This document shows, piece by piece, positions 54,541 to 62,464 of a stretch of DNA of 64,000 nt. The stretch is from positions 124,001 to 188,000 of the forward strand of contig CAKKNE010000004.1 of assembly GCA_918797485.1 (NCBI GenBank), read 5' to 3'. Both the position numbers and the translations under genes were made by a program. This DNA comes from Pelagomonas calceolata. Taxonomy: Eukaryota > Sar > Pelagophyceae > Pelagomonadales > Pelagomonadaceae. Each line of letters starts with the position of its first letter. The first letter of the stretch is position 1. The notes beneath the pieces are model-generated. The model was not told the origin of the DNA. It ran no database searches and worked only from the letters and a program-made list of their open reading frames with translations.

Positions 54541-55356
54541 ATGCTCGCCGCGGCGCGCGCCTGGCACCGCTGCCAGGGACCGCTGCGGACGGCCGTGCGC
54601 GCGCGGGCCTCGAAGGGCGACGACCTCGACGAATTGGCAAAGCGTCTGGGCCACCGCTGGAACAACGTCGAGCGCCTGCGAAGCGCCGTGTCGCACCCGG
54701 CGCACAGACCACCAGGTGAAGTCGACCGCTACAAGGCGAAGCGCTTTGAGAGGTTCGAGTTCTTGGGGGATCGGGTCCTGAATTTGGTAATAGCGGAATA
54801 CCTGCACGAGACGTACCCGAACGAGGACGAGGCGACGGCGAACCTGCGGATAATGAAGTTGATAAGGAGCGAAGCTCTACTAGCAGTCGGCCGCGGCTGG
54901 CGGCTCCCAAGCCCGCCGGGCTTCAGCGCCCCAACCGGCAGCAATGGGATCACGGCGGACACGGTCGAGAGCGTTGTCGCCGCAGTTTTTAGAGACGCCG
55001 GCTACGAGGCGGCCAGAGATTTTGTGAGAAACGCGTGGGCCCCGCTGCTCGCAGAGATGGACAGAGAGGGCCCTCCGGGCAAGGACGCCAAGACGAGGTT
55101 AGGAGAGGTCGCGAACGAGCGCGGCGTGCCTCAACCCAAATACGAGGTCGTCGCGCGGGGCGGGAAGTCCCACCAGCCCGAGTTCACGGTGCGCGGCCAC
55201 TTCGACGGCATCAGCGAGGTGGCGACGGCGCGGGCGGCCGGCGGCCGACGGCCACGACGGCGCGCGGAGATGCTGGCCGCGGAGAAAATCCTTCGGCGCC
55301 TCGAGGAGCTCGACAAGGACGAGGACGTGAGGAAGGCGCTGCGAGGGCTCGGGTAA
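54541..55356 (+). CDS. rnc: ribonuclease III, probably organelle-targeted
   Basis: The gene encodes 271 residues. The leader MLAAARAWHRCQGPLRTAVRARASKG lacks acidic residues and is Arg-rich, suggesting mitochondria or plastid. The catalytic domain has the signature FERFEFLGDRVLNLVIAEYL (acidic Glu and Asp of the active site) and the second acidic pair in ITADTVESVVAAVFRDAGYEAA. A double-stranded-RNA-binding domain follows: DAKTRLGEVANERGVPQPKYEVVARGGKSHQPEFTVRGHF ... RRAEMLAAEKILRRLEEL. Bacterial-type RNase III processes rRNA and mRNA precursors. The size and domain order match bacterial Rnc rather than Dicer or Drosha. The start is the ATG at 54541. Confidence 0.92.
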   Translation: MLAAARAWHRCQGPLRTAVRARASKGDDLDELAKRLGHRWNNVERLRSAVSHPAHRPPGEVDRYKAKRFERFEFLGDRVLNLVIAEYLHETYPNEDEATANLRIMKLIRSEALLAVGRGWRLPSPPGFSAPTGSNGITADTVESVVAAVFRDAGYEAARDFVRNAWAPLLAEMDREGPPGKDAKTRLGEVANERGVPQPKYEVVARGGKSHQPEFTVRGHFDGISEVATARAAGGRRPRRRAEMLAAEKILRRLEELDKDEDVRKALRGLG

Positions 55357-55483
55357 ATTTTCTAGAATACGTTGTCGCTTGGAGGCTGTCTCGACCGGCG
55401 ACTGCTCGTCGCAGTGCTTCCGTCGAGACCTGACTTCCACGCCACCTGACGCTAGAGATACGTGGATTACGCACGGAAACCCC

Positions 55484-56506
55484 CTAACAGAGTCCCTGCA
55501 GGACGTTGAAGAAGTAGTTGCACTCGAGCCGGCCGTCGTCGTCCAGATCCGTGCAGTGCACGGCGTTCTTCACGGCGCCCTCGCCGTAGGTGGCCCGGAG
55601 CGACTTGGGCCGCACCGTCCGCGCGAGGAGCACGTCCGTCGGCCCGCAAAAGTCCCTGAAGTCGCCGGGCGCCGCCCGCACCTGCACCGCGAGGGTCGGG
55701 CCCTCTTTACAGTGTTGGGCGATGTCCTCCTGGCGGTTCCAGACGCCCGAGTACGGCGCGAAGAATTCCTGGCAAATTTTGCCGTCGAGCGTCACGAGTT
55801 GCAGGCCGGCGACGCCGAAGCCCGCGTCCATCGTGGCCTGGAGCACCTCGCCAAATCTTTTGTCGACGCCAATGTGGGGTTTGATGAGCATCAGCGAGCA
55901 GACCTCGTTATTGTCTAACGCGGCGGAGGCGGAGTTCGGCAGCTCGGAGAGCGCCTTGGCGTCGACGTCGACGGCCGTCGGCCGCGCGCCCGCCGCACTG
56001 ACGCAGCTCGCCAGGGCCGCGGCCGCCGCCGCGCTGCCCTCGCCGACTAAGTAGATGTCGGCGACGACCGCGACGCCCCCGTCCTCGATCGTCCCGAACA
56101 ATTCGGACGGCGCGTTCCTGGAAGCAATGGTTCGGATGCCTCTCAGGGCCGTGAAGCGCTTCTCCAGGGCCGAAATGAGCGCCGGCAGGCCGCTTTCGTC
56201 GGGCAGCACGCAGCAGCACGCCGAGGACGACGTGTTCGCGGCGGCCCAGTCGCGCGTGCCGACGTCCGCCGCGCAGACCACTTCCAAGGCCTTGCCGAAG
56301 ACGTCGACGGTGGAGCCGGGGAAGAGCCGAGATCGAGGCACGTCGGGGCACCAGATCCGCTTCATGATCGTCTTCGTTCTATCCTTGTTCAGGAGCTCGA
56401 TCGTGCCGTCGGCGAAGGAATTGAGGCGGATTTCGCGCGCGAGCTGGGCGCGCGCGTCGTAGGTCGTGCATTGGTAGGCGAGGATGTCGCGCGCGACGGC
56501 CGCCAT
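55484..56506 (-). CDS. NME7: NME7-like nucleoside diphosphate kinase (DM10 plus NDPK domains)
   Basis: The gene encodes 340 residues. The N-terminal 90 residues are a DM10-type domain (IRLNSFADGTIELLNKDRTKTIMKRIWCPDVPRSRLFPGSTVDVFGKALEVV), as in the ciliary protein NME7. A degenerate first NDPK-like domain follows (about residues 100-200, alanine-rich, no active-site His). The C-terminal NDPK domain is intact: CSLMLIKPHIG, YSGVWNRQ, GPTDVLLARTVRPKSLRATYGEGAVKNAVHCTD with the catalytic His. NME7 sits inside doublet microtubules of cilia and with the gamma-tubulin ring complex. The gene therefore supports a flagellated life stage, in line with TPGS2. It is divergent from a small unknown gene; no palindrome lies between. 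Confidence 0.88.
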   Translation of the reverse strand: MAAVARDILAYQCTTYDARAQLAREIRLNSFADGTIELLNKDRTKTIMKRIWCPDVPRSRLFPGSTVDVFGKALEVVCAADVGTRDWAAANTSSSACCCVLPDESGLPALISALEKRFTALRGIRTIASRNAPSELFGTIEDGGVAVVADIYLVGEGSAAAAAALASCVSAAGARPTAVDVDAKALSELPNSASAALDNNEVCSLMLIKPHIGVDKRFGEVLQATMDAGFGVAGLQLVTLDGKICQEFFAPYSGVWNRQEDIAQHCKEGPTLAVQVRAAPGDFRDFCGPTDVLLARTVRPKSLRATYGEGAVKNAVHCTDLDDDGRLECNYFFNVLQGLC

Positions 56507-56920
56507 TGTGTTCAGGGTTTAGCTCGGTTGTGGGGCACAAGCGTTATTTCCACAAGCGCGCCTGACAAAGGCTGCCCGACAACCGGGAGGTTGTTTGTGG
56601 AGAGCTGTACGCGGGCTGCGCGTGTGGCTCCTGGGCACGGCGCGCGGGCAGGCCGGCGGGCGCTGTTTCACAGGCCAACTTTTACCGCAGGCGGCCGGAT
56701 GTCGCCCGGACCGAGCGGTGTGGTTACGTGTCCCGTACTTCTACGACGAGTGCGAGCACGCTTCCTTGACGGGCATTCGACCCGAACCCGGACTGATTGC
56801 AAAATCGCCTCGCGCGTCGCATTTGGGCGCCCGGCTCTCTCGCCACAAATAGCGGGGCAGCGTCCACGTATTCTGAGTTGAGTGCTGCGCGCGGGCTGCA
56901 GTGTGCGAATTCGCTGAGCA
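56507..56920. other. divergent intergenic region, NME7 / small unknown gene
   Basis: This 414-bp divergent gap has no palindrome copy. No repeat or credible ORF was noted. Confidence 0.4.
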
Positions 56921-57247
56921 ATGCCGACGCCCCACGAGCTGGAGGTGGCCAAGCGCCAGGACGTGTTGAGACGCCACGGCAACGACTTCTACGTTCAGGA
57001 GGTCGTGGAGCTCATGGACTCGGACGATACGGACGCCGGCGAGGAGGACCTGCCGCGCGACGAGCGCACGTCCGCTCGGAAGGCGCGCCGCGCCGAGGCT
57101 GCGCGCGCGCGGCGCGAGGCCGAGGCGAGGGCCGCCGTGGACCGCGAGCAGGGTCGGGGCGCCTATGACGTGCAGCAACAGGCGCAGGCGCATGCGCGGA
57201 CGGGCGCGGCTACGGCGACCGCGACCGCGGCGGACGAGCCCGATTAA
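56921..57247 (+). CDS. small charged hypothetical protein, 108 aa
   Basis: The ATG-started frame reads MPTPHELEVAKRQDVLRRHG. A short region (NDFYVQEVVELMDSDDTDAGEEDLPRDE) precedes a long basic/acidic helix (ARKARRAEAARARREAEARAAVDREQ) and an Ala/Thr-rich tail. The composition at the N-terminus and the position between two promoters support a real gene, but the second half is low complexity. No family is recognised. Confidence 0.45.
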   Translation: MPTPHELEVAKRQDVLRRHGNDFYVQEVVELMDSDDTDAGEEDLPRDERTSARKARRAEAARARREAEARAAVDREQGRGAYDVQQQAQAHARTGAATATATAADEPD

Positions 57248-57331
57248 CGTCCTTGTACTTAGTCCAATCAGTCACGTACATTCATTCATCGGGCCAAAGA
57301 CCCGTCGAACCACTGACAAATGGGCCCTGTA

Positions 57332-57354
57332 GCTAGCGGCCTAAGACACTAGCA
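57332..57354 (+). promoter_or_regulatory. CTAG palindrome (shortened) upstream of the plastid-targeted gene
   Basis: The copy reads GCTAGCGGCC then TAAGACACTAGCA, lacking the TG of the usual TGTAAG. It lies 183 bp before the ATG at 57537. Confidence 0.6.
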
Positions 57355-57536
57355 AGCAAGCAAGCCAGCTCTAAGCAGCGAGAGAGAGAGAGCTCCTTTG
57401 GAGAGGAGCTAATTGCAGACCGCAAGCTCACGATTGCACGGTTGAACTCGACCAGGTTCGCCTTGCCTCGCATCGCCTTCAAAAGCTCTGCGAGCGCACA
57501 GCTACTAGTCAGCACTGCACATAAAAGCTACAGCTC

Positions 57537-58283
57537 ATGATGGCGAGACAAGCCGCACTCGTCGCTGCGCTCTGCGCCAGCACCGCCTGTGCACTCCTCG
57601 CACCGCCGCAGCGCGTCCGGTTCATGAGGCCGCTAAAGGCGGCCGGCCTCGACCCCTCGAGCCCACAAATGCAGGCCGAGTTCGAGAAGCTGAAGGACGC
57701 GTCGCGGGGCTTCGTCGAGAAGGAGCTCGAGCTGATGGGCATCCCGCACAGCGCCGACATGGACGACATGACGATCAAGCTGCGCCTCATGGAGGCGCGC
57801 ATCGTGATGGCCGCGCCGGCGGCCGCCGGCCCGGCGGCGAACGCGTCGCCCTACGAAAAGCTGGTCTTCGAGAAGCCCGCGATCAAGGCCTACGTGGACC
57901 GGCTCTACAACAAGGGCGACATCAATGGCGCGAACATCTTCATGGAGTACATCAACGACCCGCAGCAGGCCCAGAACCGCTACGGCAAGGAGGCGGACTA
58001 CCAGGCCGTCTTCGCTAAGGCGGATGAACTCATGGCCGCGCCGGCTTTCACGTCGGCGAAGCTCGCCTATTCGGGCTTTCCGATGATGGGCGAGGACGGG
58101 CTCCGCGGGCAAATGGAATCGATCGGCGCCGTCAAGGCCTTCTCCGTGACCGAAGAGGACCCCGTCACGGGCATGACCGGCACCGTCGAGTTCGAGGCCG
58201 AGGCCGACGCGAAGACCGCGGTCGAGAAGTGGGACGGCGCGGACATGGGCAACGACGTGATGCTCTCGCTGAAGTACCAGTAG
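57537..58283 (+). CDS. plastid-targeted hypothetical protein, 248 aa
   Basis: The leader MMARQAALVAALCASTACALLAPPQRVRF is a signal peptide followed by an ASAFAP-like ACA-LLAPP junction, so the product should enter the plastid. The mature part has a helical region (LDPSSPQMQAEFEKLKDASRGFVEKELELMGI ... MTIKLRLMEARIVMAAP), a middle helix pair, and a C-terminal alpha/beta stretch resembling an RRM fold (SAKLAYSGFPMMGEDGLRGQMESIGAVKAFSVTEED ... GTVEFEAEADAKTAVEKWDGADMGNDVMLSLKY). The RRM idea is tentative because RNP residues are weak. It is convergent with the dynamin-like gene by 31 bp. Confidence 0.7.
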   Translation: MMARQAALVAALCASTACALLAPPQRVRFMRPLKAAGLDPSSPQMQAEFEKLKDASRGFVEKELELMGIPHSADMDDMTIKLRLMEARIVMAAPAAAGPAANASPYEKLVFEKPAIKAYVDRLYNKGDINGANIFMEYINDPQQAQNRYGKEADYQAVFAKADELMAAPAFTSAKLAYSGFPMMGEDGLRGQMESIGAVKAFSVTEEDPVTGMTGTVEFEAEADAKTAVEKWDGADMGNDVMLSLKYQ

Positions 58284-58314
58284 AAGGCCATCTCGAAATA
58301 ACTATAGGTACTAC

Positions 58315-61134
58315 TTAATTCGCCTGGTAGAGCGCTCCGTAGAACTCCCAGGCGCACACGGGCAGCTCGTACGTGTTCTTCAGGTTCGGCCCGGCCACCC
58401 GCACGCGCAGGTAGCGCCAGCGCCGGCCCCGCGCGTCGACCTTTATCGTCTGGACACCCCACGGCGAGGTCAACGGCGGCGGCGGCTCGGTGTGCAGGTC
58501 GACCCACTCGTCCCGCGCCGCGTCGTAGCCCTCAAAGGCCCAGCTCAGCAGGTCGAAGCCGGCCTCGGACGCGCCGGAACACAGCGTGTAGTGCGTCGGG
58601 CTCAGGCGCCGGTTCCGGCCCAGGTCCAAGCAAATCCAGGCGTTGGGCTCGTTCTTGGTCCAGCACGGCTGCCGCTTGCGCGCCACCAGCAAGTCCTCGG
58701 CGCCCTTGGCCAGGCCGCTCGACGTGACGCGCACGCGCCCGCGGTCCATGGGGTTGACGAACTTTTCGCGCTGGCCCGACGTGCCCAGCCAGTAGATGAA
58801 GCCGCCGTTGTCGCCGTTGGACGTGAACGTAAAGGTTTCTAGCGGAGGCGTCTCCGGCGCGGGCGCCGCCTCGCGAGGCGCGCGCGGCACGCCGCTCCCG
58901 CCGTCGACGGCGGGCGGCGCCGCGGCGGCGAAGCTGCCGCGCTTGGCGCCGGGCGGCGGCACCGCGACGACGTCCGGCGCCACGCGCTGCAGCGCGTTGA
59001 GGGCCGCGGCGACGCGGCTCTTCTTCTGCCGCGTCTCCTCGCGCTCGCGGTCGATGGCCGGGTCCTGGACGAGCAGCCGGTGCGCCGCGCCCTCCTCGTT
59101 CGCAATGTCCAACAACGCCTTTTCGATGTCCTGGCCCAGCGCCGCGAGGAGGTGGTTCTCGAACAACATGCACACGTTCTCCGTGATGCGCTTCGCGGCG
59201 ACGCCCCAGTAGGCGATGAGCACGGTGCGCATGTCCTCGACCATGGACATGCTGGTCACGCCGTGGTTCGCCATGTACCACCGTCCGAGCTTGCCGAGGA
59301 CCATCTCCCGCAGCGGGTGCTGCGGCGGCCCCTCGTCCTGGGAGGGCTCTTCAGGAGGCGGCGGCGCTTCTTCTTCCGGCGGCGGCTCGACGGCGCCGTC
59401 GCCGCCGGTGGACGCGCCCAGGCCCCAGGAGGAGCTGGCGGGCGCGGGCGCCTCGGACTCGGGGCCCTCGGGCGGATGGTCGCCGCACTGATCGAGCACC
59501 GCCTGCAGCGCCGCGTCGAAGCGGTCGAAGCGCACCTTGAGGATGGCGTCGCCCAGTTCGTTCTTCGAGATGAACGGGTCCGCCTCGTGCTTGAACACGT
59601 CGTCGATTTTGGGGATCAACGCGTCGCCCGACTGGTAGAGGTAGTCCCCCACCGCCTGGCGCACGCACGCCGCCATGGCCGGGTACGTCGGGAAGGCGTC
59701 GTCCGCCAGGGCGATGCCCGCGTCGCGCGCGGCGTCGTACAGCTCCGCGCGCGCGTCCTCGATGACGGGCCGCCACATCTCGACGTGGCGCGCCATGAAG
59801 CCGTAGAAGAAGTACGAGTTCAGCAACCCGGGCAGCTCGCGGCCCCGCAGCGCCGCGAGCTCCTGGTGGAGCTTGTTCGTAAAGTCTCGCGCCTCAAAGT
59901 CCGGCTTGAGGGACGAGATCTCCGCCTCCAGATCCCGGAACACGCGGTCGGCGACCGCGCGCAGTCGCAGCTGCGACGAATCTTCGTCCGCGCGCGCGAG
60001 CCGCTCGTTCCGGTAGTCGCCGCGGGCCGACGCCATCAGCGTCGACGAGTAGTCGCCGAAGCGCCGCAGGATCTCCCGCGCCTTCTCGCCCTCCTCGGAC
60101 GGCGGCTGCGCGCCCAGCCGTATCAGATTCTTCTCCGCGGCGTTGAAGTGCTCCTGGAGCTCGTACTTGAGCTCGGGGAGGTGCGTCACGATGCGCTTCG
60201 TGAGGAGCGCCGTCAGCTTCGTCGTCAGGTTCGCGACGCCGAGTAACTTGGGGTCCATCGTGCGCCAGACCGGGTGGTTCCGGAAGAAGTCGCGCTCGGC
60301 GCGCTCCTGCTCGCGCGGCGTCGTCATCACGCCCTGCTTGAGCTCCCTGGCCGACCGGTTCTTGACCATGACGTACCCCAATTTGAGCGGTTTGCGCTCG
60401 TTCTTGAGGACCGCGACGACCTCGTCTTCGCCGCCGTCGCCGACCAAGTCGGGCTTGGTGAGCACGCCGATCGTGCGCGCGCCCGTGGGGTCGACGCGCA
60501 GCGCGCGCTCCAGAATGTCGACGGTGGCCACGTCCTGGTTCGCCGGCACGATCGCCAGTATGATGGTCCGTTCCTGAGCCAAGTACTTCTCGATCGTGCT
60601 ATTCACTTGCGTCACGACGGACATGTCCTGGCCGGCCGTGGCCGTCCGCACGATGCCGGGCAGGTCGATGATCGTGAGGTCCGGCACGTGCGGCGCGCGC
60701 ACCTCGACGACGATGCTGTCGGACGAGAACGTGCCCGATTCCCGGGTCAAGTGGGTGGTGCACACCTCGATGGCCTCGGTCAGCGCCGAGGGCGACGTGA
60801 CCTCCTTGGACACGTTCATGTCGCCGGCAAGCTCCTGGCCCGTCTGGCGCAGCACCTTGACGGACCCGCGCCACCGATCATCGCTACTTCGCTTCATCGT
60901 CAATTGGCACGGGCACCGCGTCACCAGCCCGGTGCCCCGCGGGAAGGGCACGCCGCTCAGCGCCTCCAGCACGGACGACTTGCCGCAGGACTGGTCGCCC
61001 ATGACGGCGATCTGCGGCAGCGGGACCTCCTTCTCGACGCCGAGGCGGCGCATCTCGTCGACGAGGTCGAGCATCGGCCTCACGTCCTTTTGGTTCTGGC
61101 GCGACAAGGCGCTGGCGTCCATGCTGGACATCAT
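58315..61134 (-). CDS. Mx-type dynamin-like GTPase fused to a discoidin (F5/8C)-like C-terminal domain
   Basis: The gene encodes 939 residues, a single exon from the ATG of MMSSMDASALSRQNQ. The dynamin GTPase domain (about 25-320) has G1 GDQSCGKSS, the GTGLVTRCPC switch I, DLPGIVRTA and LTKPD. The stalk follows (ELKYELQEHFNAAEKNLIRLG; FTNKLHQELAALRGRELPGLLN), then a Pro/Glu-rich loop (about 610-660), then a GED-like part (LGRWYMANHGVTSMSMVEDMRTVLIAYWGVAAKRITENVCMLFENHLL). After an Ala/Pro linker, the last 160 residues look like a galactose-binding/discoidin domain: WTKNEPNAWICLDLGRNRRLSPTHYTLCSG ... WRYLRVRVAGPNLKN ... WEFYGALY. Mx-type dynamins deform or scission membranes; the extra domain would add a lipid, glycan or protein contact. 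No PH domain is present. Confidence 0.9.
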   Translation of the reverse strand: MMSSMDASALSRQNQKDVRPMLDLVDEMRRLGVEKEVPLPQIAVMGDQSCGKSSVLEALSGVPFPRGTGLVTRCPCQLTMKRSSDDRWRGSVKVLRQTGQELAGDMNVSKEVTSPSALTEAIEVCTTHLTRESGTFSSDSIVVEVRAPHVPDLTIIDLPGIVRTATAGQDMSVVTQVNSTIEKYLAQERTIILAIVPANQDVATVDILERALRVDPTGARTIGVLTKPDLVGDGGEDEVVAVLKNERKPLKLGYVMVKNRSARELKQGVMTTPREQERAERDFFRNHPVWRTMDPKLLGVANLTTKLTALLTKRIVTHLPELKYELQEHFNAAEKNLIRLGAQPPSEEGEKAREILRRFGDYSSTLMASARGDYRNERLARADEDSSQLRLRAVADRVFRDLEAEISSLKPDFEARDFTNKLHQELAALRGRELPGLLNSYFFYGFMARHVEMWRPVIEDARAELYDAARDAGIALADDAFPTYPAMAACVRQAVGDYLYQSGDALIPKIDDVFKHEADPFISKNELGDAILKVRFDRFDAALQAVLDQCGDHPPEGPESEAPAPASSSWGLGASTGGDGAVEPPPEEEAPPPPEEPSQDEGPPQHPLREMVLGKLGRWYMANHGVTSMSMVEDMRTVLIAYWGVAAKRITENVCMLFENHLLAALGQDIEKALLDIANEEGAAHRLLVQDPAIDREREETRQKKSRVAAALNALQRVAPDVVAVPPPGAKRGSFAAAAPPAVDGGSGVPRAPREAAPAPETPPLETFTFTSNGDNGGFIYWLGTSGQREKFVNPMDRGRVRVTSSGLAKGAEDLLVARKRQPCWTKNEPNAWICLDLGRNRRLSPTHYTLCSGASEAGFDLLSWAFEGYDAARDEWVDLHTEPPPPLTSPWGVQTIKVDARGRRWRYLRVRVAGPNLKNTYELPVCAWEFYGALYQAN

Positions 61135-61554
61135 CTTTCTTGTTGGGTGTTTGGCGTTGCTTGCGCTGGCCGCTGCTCTCCGAGTCGCTTGGCTGGAGCG
61201 CAGCGCTCTCGCCGCGGGGCGCCCCCTCGGTGCTGCGCAGCGGCGCGAGGCAGCTGACTGCTGCAAAACGCGCTTAAGAGCCGCGAAACGGTACTCGTGT
61301 GCTCCTACAGCCTCGCGCCCAAGCCAGGGAAAAATGCTAGCGTGATGCAGACACACTAGCATGGGCGGAGCACCTCAAAACAGCGTGTCTTGCAGCGAAC
61401 GACTGGCTTTGGTATCAATTTTGTAGCTCCTGGATCGCCGGACTTGTGTGCGCGTACGTGAGGGGTGTTTTGGCACACTCACAGCATTGCTGCCACAGCT
61501 TGGTGCAAGTGCTGCCACTTTACAGCGCGCATACGCTCGACATCGAGATCAGAA
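61135..61554. other. divergent intergenic region, dynamin-like / GNAT-like
   Basis: This 420-bp divergent promoter region has one palindrome copy (61336-61361) placed almost symmetrically. No other feature was recognised. Confidence 0.5.
61336..61361 (+). promoter_or_regulatory. CTAG palindrome in divergent promoter
   Basis: The copy reads GCTAGCGTGATG then CAGACACACTAGCA. It lies 202 bp from the dynamin-like ATG and 194 bp from the ATG at 61555. Confidence 0.65.
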
Positions 61555-62262
61555 ATGCGCGTCTTCCTCACAACAGCGTTCGCGATGACGACGGCCCTCG
61601 ACACCCGCTGGGACGCCGCGACGGCGCTGCTCGCCTCGACGGTGCCGGCGCGGCGTACGCGCGACCACCGCGCGAAACACGCCGTCGTGATCGGCGCCGT
61701 CGACGACCTCATTACTGCCGTGCAGCCGGACCGAGGGGGGCGCAAGCTCGTCTTTTTGGCGTCGGACGGCGCGCTCGTCGGCGAGCTCGGCCTCTCGGCG
61801 CATGAACCCGAGACGAGCCTGCTGCGCGGGGCGCGGGTCGACGTGACCGCGCGAGGACGAGGGCGGGCGGCGACCATGCTCGGTTTCTGGCTGCGACTCT
61901 GCCGCCTCGGCGATGTCGCGCCGACCACCTCGCGCATCAACAAGCCGCTGCTGGCACTCGCCCTCACATCTGCCGGCTTTGTGCCTCTTGAAGCCGACGA
62001 CGCATGCGTCTGCGACGTGGCGAGTGGCGACGACGGCGGCGTGAGCGTGGCGTTTGTCGACGGCGCGTATAGCTTTTCGGAGACGGAGCGCGAGTCGCAG
62101 CGCCTCTCCGTCGTCCCCGAACTAGTGAATGGCCGGCGCGTCACGCTGCACGCCAACTACGCGCCGCCTCCGAACTTTGGCCACGCGGCTGTAGAGTTGA
62201 GGGGAGACGGCGCCGATTGCCGGCGCTGGTTGACGGGGAAGCTATCGCTTTTTGTTGAGTAA
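61555..62262 (+). CDS. hypothetical protein with weak GNAT-acetyltransferase resemblance, 235 aa
   Basis: The start is the ATG of MRVFLTTAFAMTTALD. Central residues VDVTARGRGRAATMLGFWLRLCRLGDVAPTTSRINKPLLALALTSAGFVPLE resemble the acetyl-CoA loop and following helices of a GNAT fold (R-G-x-G-R, then an asparagine, then x-x-G-F). The rest (KLVFLASDGALVGELGLSAHEPE; RVTLHANYAPPPNFGHAAVELRG) is alpha/beta and unfamiliar. With only one motif the assignment is weak. The gene lies head to tail with the anoctamin. Confidence 0.55.
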   Translation: MRVFLTTAFAMTTALDTRWDAATALLASTVPARRTRDHRAKHAVVIGAVDDLITAVQPDRGGRKLVFLASDGALVGELGLSAHEPETSLLRGARVDVTARGRGRAATMLGFWLRLCRLGDVAPTTSRINKPLLALALTSAGFVPLEADDACVCDVASGDDGGVSVAFVDGAYSFSETERESQRLSVVPELVNGRRVTLHANYAPPPNFGHAAVELRGDGADCRRWLTGKLSLFVE

Positions 62263-62312
62263 TTGTATTTCTGTTGTAATTAGATCCACAATGATGTACT
62301 TTCCCTGAGCGT

Positions 62313-62338
62313 GGCTAGTGTCTTTACAGGTCGCTAGC
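62313..62338 (-). promoter_or_regulatory. CTAG palindrome upstream of the anoctamin gene
   Basis: On the minus strand it reads GCTAGCGACC then TGTAAAGACACTAGCC. It lies 127 bp before the ATG at 62465, in the 200-bp gap between two tandem genes. Confidence 0.65.
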
Positions 62339-62464
62339 GCGGATTTCACGATTAGGGCCATTCGTTTTTTGGGGCCAGGTCTCGCCTCATACGTGGGCTT
62401 CAGTGCTCACAGCAACGCAAACTGCGCTTATTTAGATACCCTGCTCATACCTCAGCCGCAAAAG

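Noticed and set aside
59080-60246. 388-residue plus-strand ORF opposite the dynamin-like gene
   Set aside because: Arg/Val/Leu/His-rich mirror frame; the dynamin motifs lie on the other strand.
5098-62338. reading the CTAG palindrome as a tRNA fragment, terminator or CRISPR-type repeat
   Set aside because: Too short for a tRNA and without its conserved bases, never placed after stop codons of convergent pairs, and dispersed rather than arrayed with spacers.
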